Translations under genes and position numbers: made by a program | From: Williamsia maris | Lineage (GTDB): Bacteria; Actinomycetota; Actinomycetes; Mycobacteriales; Mycobacteriaceae | Assembly: GCF_024171815.1 (NCBI RefSeq) | Contig: NZ_JAMTCJ010000004.1 | Location: 310,001-374,000, forward strand | DNA length: 64,000 bases | Reading direction: 5' to 3' | The notes under the pieces: model-generated | What the model was told of the DNA's origin: nothing | The model's database searches: none | Seen by the model: the letters and a program-made list of their open reading frames with translations, nothing else | Shown here: piece by piece, positions 60,983 through 64,000 of the stretch | How the letters are laid out: every line of letters starts with the position of its first letter | Position numbering within the stretch: position 1 is the first letter of the stretch

Positions 60983-62274
60983 CGGCGTACCCGACATCCG
61001 CCGTGACGCCCTGGGCCGGAACGGAACTCGGACTGGTGGCGTCGCATGTCGACGGCGCCGCCGGATGGACCGTCGACGCACTGATCGAACCGGGTCTGCG
61101 ACGCAATCCCAAACGGGCGCACCTCTGGGTGTCGCGTGTCCTCGGCAAACACATCCCGGTGGCCCCGTCGACCATCGTCCGCGCCGGCTCCGACCTCGCC
61201 GATCTGGTGGATCTCCGCGGCGCCGACTCGGTCATCGTGTTCGGGTTCGCCGAGACGGCGACGGGGCTGGGCCACGTCGTCGCCCGACGGCTCGACGCGC
61301 CGGTGTACCTGCACTCCACCCGGCGTCCCGGCCCGGTCGGTGCCACGTGGGCGCGGTTCTCCGAGGGGCACTCCCACGCCACCGACCATCTGATCCAGCC
61401 CTCGTCGCCCGAACTGATGGAGACCGCGGACGTGCTGGTGCTCGTCGACGACGAGATCTCCACGGGCGCAACCGCCCTCGACGCGATTCGATCGCTGCAC
61501 CGACTCGTGCCGCAGCGTCGCTACATCGTGGCCGCACTGGTCGACATGCGATCGGAGGCCGATGTGGCGACCTGTGATGCGGCTGCGGCAGAGCTCTACA
61601 TCACCGTGGACTTCGTCAGCCTGGCGCGCGGTGTCGCAACCGTGCCCGCGGATCTCGTCGCACAGGTCGCGGCGCTGCCCGATCCGCAACCCGCCGCCGC
61701 CCACCACCGCGACACCGCCGGCGACGGCGAGGTGATCCGCGTCGACGTCCCGTGGTCGCACCATGTCCCCGACGGCGGCCGACACGGGTTCCTGTCCACC
61801 GACGAGCCTGCGTTCGCCGTGCTCGTCGACGCCGCGGCGGACGCGCTCGCGCCCCATCTCGATCCGCGGCGCCCCGTGGTCGTGATCGGGCACGAGGAGC
61901 TGATGTACCTGCCGCTGCGGATCGCGGCGGTGCTGGAGACCCAGGGCCGGATCGTGCTGTCGCAGACGACTACCCGCTCCCCCGCGCACGTGCGGAACGT
62001 GGACGGTTATCCGTTGCGCCACGGTTTCGCCTTCACGGCGCCGGAGGTGCGGACGTCGCCGGATGCCCCGCTGCGGTACCTCTACAACGCCGGTGAGGCA
62101 GACCCCCTCACCCAGCGGGTGCTCGTCGTGGACGCCGCCGCCGACACCGACGCCCTGGTCGCCGACGACTCGGTGATCGCCGCGCTGACCGGGTCCGGCC
62201 GCGACCTCGTGGTCCTGGTCGTCGGCGACACACGGTTCGGAGCGCTGGCCGCGGCCCGGGGTGTCGGACGATGA
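60979..62274 (+). CDS. Ter-associated phosphoribosyltransferase with a TRSP-type C-terminal domain
   Basis: A 431-residue protein. Residues ~30-220 are a type I PRTase: SVIVFGFAETATGLGHVVARRL, PVYLHSTRR and the PRPP loop VLVLVDDEISTGATALDAIRSLH (Asp-Asp-Glu then Ser-Thr-Gly). The C-terminal half (PVVVIGHEELMYLPLRIAAVLE, SQTTTRSPAHVRNVDGYPLRHGFAF) has the second conserved domain seen in Ter-linked PRTases. It is expected to join ribose-5-phosphate to a base or other acceptor. GTG start in a GTGA overlap with the aldolase stop. Confidence 0.85.
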   Translation: MTAYPTSAVTPWAGTELGLVASHVDGAAGWTVDALIEPGLRRNPKRAHLWVSRVLGKHIPVAPSTIVRAGSDLADLVDLRGADSVIVFGFAETATGLGHVVARRLDAPVYLHSTRRPGPVGATWARFSEGHSHATDHLIQPSSPELMETADVLVLVDDEISTGATALDAIRSLHRLVPQRRYIVAALVDMRSEADVATCDAAAAELYITVDFVSLARGVATVPADLVAQVAALPDPQPAAAHHRDTAGDGEVIRVDVPWSHHVPDGGRHGFLSTDEPAFAVLVDAAADALAPHLDPRRPVVVIGHEELMYLPLRIAAVLETQGRIVLSQTTTRSPAHVRNVDGYPLRHGFAFTAPEVRTSPDAPLRYLYNAGEADPLTQRVLVVDAAADTDALVADDSVIAALTGSGRDLVVLVVGDTRFGALAAARGVGR

Positions 62275-63386
62275 GCCTGCCGACCCCGCTGTACGGGCCC
62301 GACTTCGGCAGTTACGCCCCCGACGAGGTCGCATGGTTGCTGACCGACCTGTCCGATGTCGATCTCGAGGCCGACATCGAGATCCGCGAGCGCGCGATCC
62401 AGGCCGGTACGGCGCACTACGCCGAGTCGTTGCCCATCGAGTTCCAACCCGACGAGCGGTACCGGGCCCTGTTCGACACCGTGCTCGCCGAGACCGCTCA
62501 GACGCTGGCCGCGGCGGTCGCGACGGTCACCGAACTGGTGATCGCCGAACGCGGCGAGAACGTCGTGGTGGCGTCACTCGCCCGGGCGGGCACCCCGGTC
62601 GGCATCCTCATGCGTCGGTGGGCGCGGTACCGGCACGGTCTCGAGCTCCCGCACTACGCGGTGTCGATCGTCCGCGACCGGGGCATCGACCGGACCGCGA
62701 TCGACTACCTCGCCGCTCATCACGACCCGGCGTCGGTGGTGTTCGTCGACGGGTGGACCGGCAAGGGCGCCATCGCCCGCGAGCTGAGGGCCGCACTCGA
62801 CGAGACCGCGGCGGCCGGGGGGCCGCGGTGCAACCCCGACCTGGCCGTTCTCGCCGATCCCGGACACTGCGTCCGCACCTACGGCACCCGCGACGACTTC
62901 CTCATCGCCTCGGCCTGCCTGAACTCGACGGTCTCCGGACTGGTGTCGCGGACGGTGCTGAACGCAGATCTGATCGGGCGCAACGATTTCCATGGCGCGA
63001 AGTTCTACCGCGAACTCGCCGACTCGGACGTGTCGAACCGTCTGCTCGACGCGGTGTCCGGCGCCTTCCCCGACGTCGCGGGCGGGATCGACGATGCCGT
63101 CGCCGACCTCGTCGCCTCCGACCGGACACCGACATGGAGCGGGTGGCGCTCGGTGGAGGACATCCGGGCGCGGTACGGCATCACCACGGTCAACTTCGTC
63201 AAGCCCGGCGTCGGTGAGACGACGCGCGTGCTGTTGCGACGGGTCCCGTGGCGGATCCTGGTACGCGATCCCGATGCCCCCGAGCTGCACCACATCCACG
63301 CCCTCGCCGAGAGTCGGGGTGTGCCGGTGGAGGTCGTCGACGACCTCGCGTACTCGTGCATGGGGCTCATCAGGGAGCTCGAATGA
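62271..63386 (+). CDS. StiP-type PRTase-like protein
   Basis: A 371-residue protein of the family named after StiP of Ter gene sets. The central region has VVVASLARAGTPVGILMRRW, the PRPP-like loop SVVFVDGWTGKGAIARELR, DDFLIASACLNSTVSGLVSRTVLN and FVKPGVGETTRVLLRRVPWRILVRD. Some databases call the domain a cysteine protease; PRTase-like activity is the more plausible reading of the loop. The Cys residues (SACLNSTVSG and AYSCMG) are conserved in the family. ATGA overlap with the PRTase gene. Confidence 0.85.
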   Translation: MSLPTPLYGPDFGSYAPDEVAWLLTDLSDVDLEADIEIRERAIQAGTAHYAESLPIEFQPDERYRALFDTVLAETAQTLAAAVATVTELVIAERGENVVVASLARAGTPVGILMRRWARYRHGLELPHYAVSIVRDRGIDRTAIDYLAAHHDPASVVFVDGWTGKGAIARELRAALDETAAAGGPRCNPDLAVLADPGHCVRTYGTRDDFLIASACLNSTVSGLVSRTVLNADLIGRNDFHGAKFYRELADSDVSNRLLDAVSGAFPDVAGGIDDAVADLVASDRTPTWSGWRSVEDIRARYGITTVNFVKPGVGETTRVLLRRVPWRILVRDPDAPELHHIHALAESRGVPVEVVDDLAYSCMGLIRELE

Positions 63387-63403
63387 GCGAGAGGCAGCAG
63401 TGA
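63383..63403 (+). CDS. 6-codon bridging ORF between the StiP and HAD genes
   Basis: Encodes MSERQQ. Its ATG overlaps the StiP stop (ATGA) and its TGA overlaps the GTG of the HAD gene (GTGA). A GGGAG site precedes it. Confidence 0.45.
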   Translation: MSERQQ

Positions 63404-64000
63404 CCGCGCTCGTCGCCACCGATCTGGATCGGACCCTCATCTATTCGACGGCCGCCGCCGAACTCGGTGTCGAGGCCGACGACTACGCCTGCGCGACGAC
63501 GCTGCGGTGTGTCGAGATCTATCAGGGCCGACCGCAGTCGTTCATGTCCCACCGCGCGGTCGAGTTGCTCGACGAGCTGGACCACGTCGCGACGGTGGTC
63601 CCGGTGACCACTCGCAGCGTCGAACAGTTCCGCCGCGTCGAGCTGCCGTTCACACCGGACCCGTCCCGTCGCCGGTTCGCGGTGGCGGCCAACGGCGGCG
63701 AGATCCTCGTCGACGGTGTGCCCGACCCCGTGTGGCGAGCCGAGGTCGAGCGGCGGCTGGCCGCGGCCTGCACACCCGTCTCGGACGTCCACGACCACCT
63801 CTCCGCCGACGCCGATCCCGGCTGGCTGCGGTCGCTGCGCGTCGCCGACGGTCTGTTCTGTTACGCCGTCGTCGAACTCGCCACCATGCCGACCGACCTG
63901 GTCGACCGGTGGCGGGAGTGGGCCCGACCCCGCGGATGGAACGTGTCCCGACAGGGCCGCAAGATCTATGTGATGCCCGACCCGGTGACCAAGTCCGCGG
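63400..64000 (+). CDS. HAD-superfamily phosphatase, 3' truncated by the window
   Basis: At least 200 residues of a HAD phosphohydrolase. The nucleophile motif is ATDLDRTLIYS (Asp-Leu-Asp, first Asp is the nucleophile). TVVPVTTRSVEQF is motif II (Thr), and FAVAANGGEILVDG follows the Cof-type pattern. GRKIYVMPDPVTK near the right edge is typical of the C-terminal Mg site approach. It is likely to dephosphorylate the product of the PRTase step. GTG start, coupled through the mini-ORF and the internal GAGAGG. Confidence 0.8.
   Translation, partial: MTALVATDLDRTLIYSTAAAELGVEADDYACATTLRCVEIYQGRPQSFMSHRAVELLDELDHVATVVPVTTRSVEQFRRVELPFTPDPSRRRFAVAANGGEILVDGVPDPVWRAEVERRLAAACTPVSDVHDHLSADADPGWLRSLRVADGLFCYAVVELATMPTDLVDRWREWARPRGWNVSRQGRKIYVMPDPVTKSA

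Noticed and set aside
1-64000. CRISPR arrays, tRNA/rRNA genes, IS elements and prophage genes
   Set aside because: No regularly spaced repeats, tRNA-like cloverleaf, transposase motif or integrase was recognised, and nearly all the sequence is accounted for by ordinary genes.

Overview
The window is a 64 kb stretch of chromosome from a high-GC actinobacterium, most likely a mycolic-acid-containing member of the Mycobacteriales close to Gordonia, Williamsia or Rhodococcus. The evidence is a cyclopropane/mycolic-acid methyltransferase, a PimC-like mannosyltransferase, a PapA-type acyltransferase, a Ddn-like F420-family reductase, an MMPL transporter, EspC/DUF1023-type secretion-associated genes, a KstR-type operator, and many promoters in which a TAnnnT -10 box sits 6-8 nt before the start codon (leaderless transcripts). 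The genus is inferred from gene content. I saw no rRNA, tRNA, IS element, phage gene or CRISPR array. The window is almost fully coding, with no gene-free stretch over 300 bp.

Region 1 (1-12.8 kb) holds small metabolic units: a truncated sugar dehydrogenase, two FAD monooxygenases, a TSUP permease/TetR pair facing a hydrolase across a double operator, an SDR, an APC permease, and a second TetR gene facing a monooxygenase across a double operator. Region 2 (12.8-24.7 kb) has an ECF42-type sigma factor with its DGPF/YciI partner and a matching promoter, a membrane acyltransferase with a YceI protein, an EspC-like/DUF1023 pair with an apparent frameshift, a PapA-like acyltransferase, a Tat-exported berberine-bridge-type oxidase, and an SRPBCC gene preceded by a leaderless mini-ORF.

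Region 3 (24.7-37.6 kb) contains VOC, AKR, RibD-C, FAH, luciferase-domain, alcohol dehydrogenase/TetR and P450 genes, two consecutive GAF-ANTAR regulators joined by a mini-ORF, a GGDEF protein, and a two-gene operon behind a KstR-type operator. Region 4 (37.6-47.6 kb) is nitrogen, sulfur and central metabolism: an assimilatory nitrate reductase fused to its own NADPH flavoprotein, MetY with a CoA-binding protein, a GH15 trehalase/glucoamylase, cyanase and glucose-6-phosphate dehydrogenase. Region 5 (47.6-56.5 kb) is mainly envelope-related: Ddn-like protein, hydrolase plus MMPL transporter, mycolate methyltransferase, PimC, DUF1275, a class III nucleotidyl cyclase, and a ferredoxin reductase.

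Region 6 (56.5 kb to the end) is a Ter stress module: a DUF475/TerC-like membrane protein and TerD face an operon of an uncharacterised helical protein, a CitE/HpcH-like aldolase, a phosphoribosyltransferase, a StiP-type PRTase-like protein and a HAD phosphatase that runs off the window. The operon is tightly coupled and leaderless. It matches the predicted Ter-linked pathway for a nucleoside-like metabolite, whose product is still unknown. This is the most interesting system in the window. Other new-looking observations are the ATGA/GTGA-bounded mini-ORF relays, the double operators, the DUF1023 frameshift and a very long hairpin between terD and the DUF475 gene.
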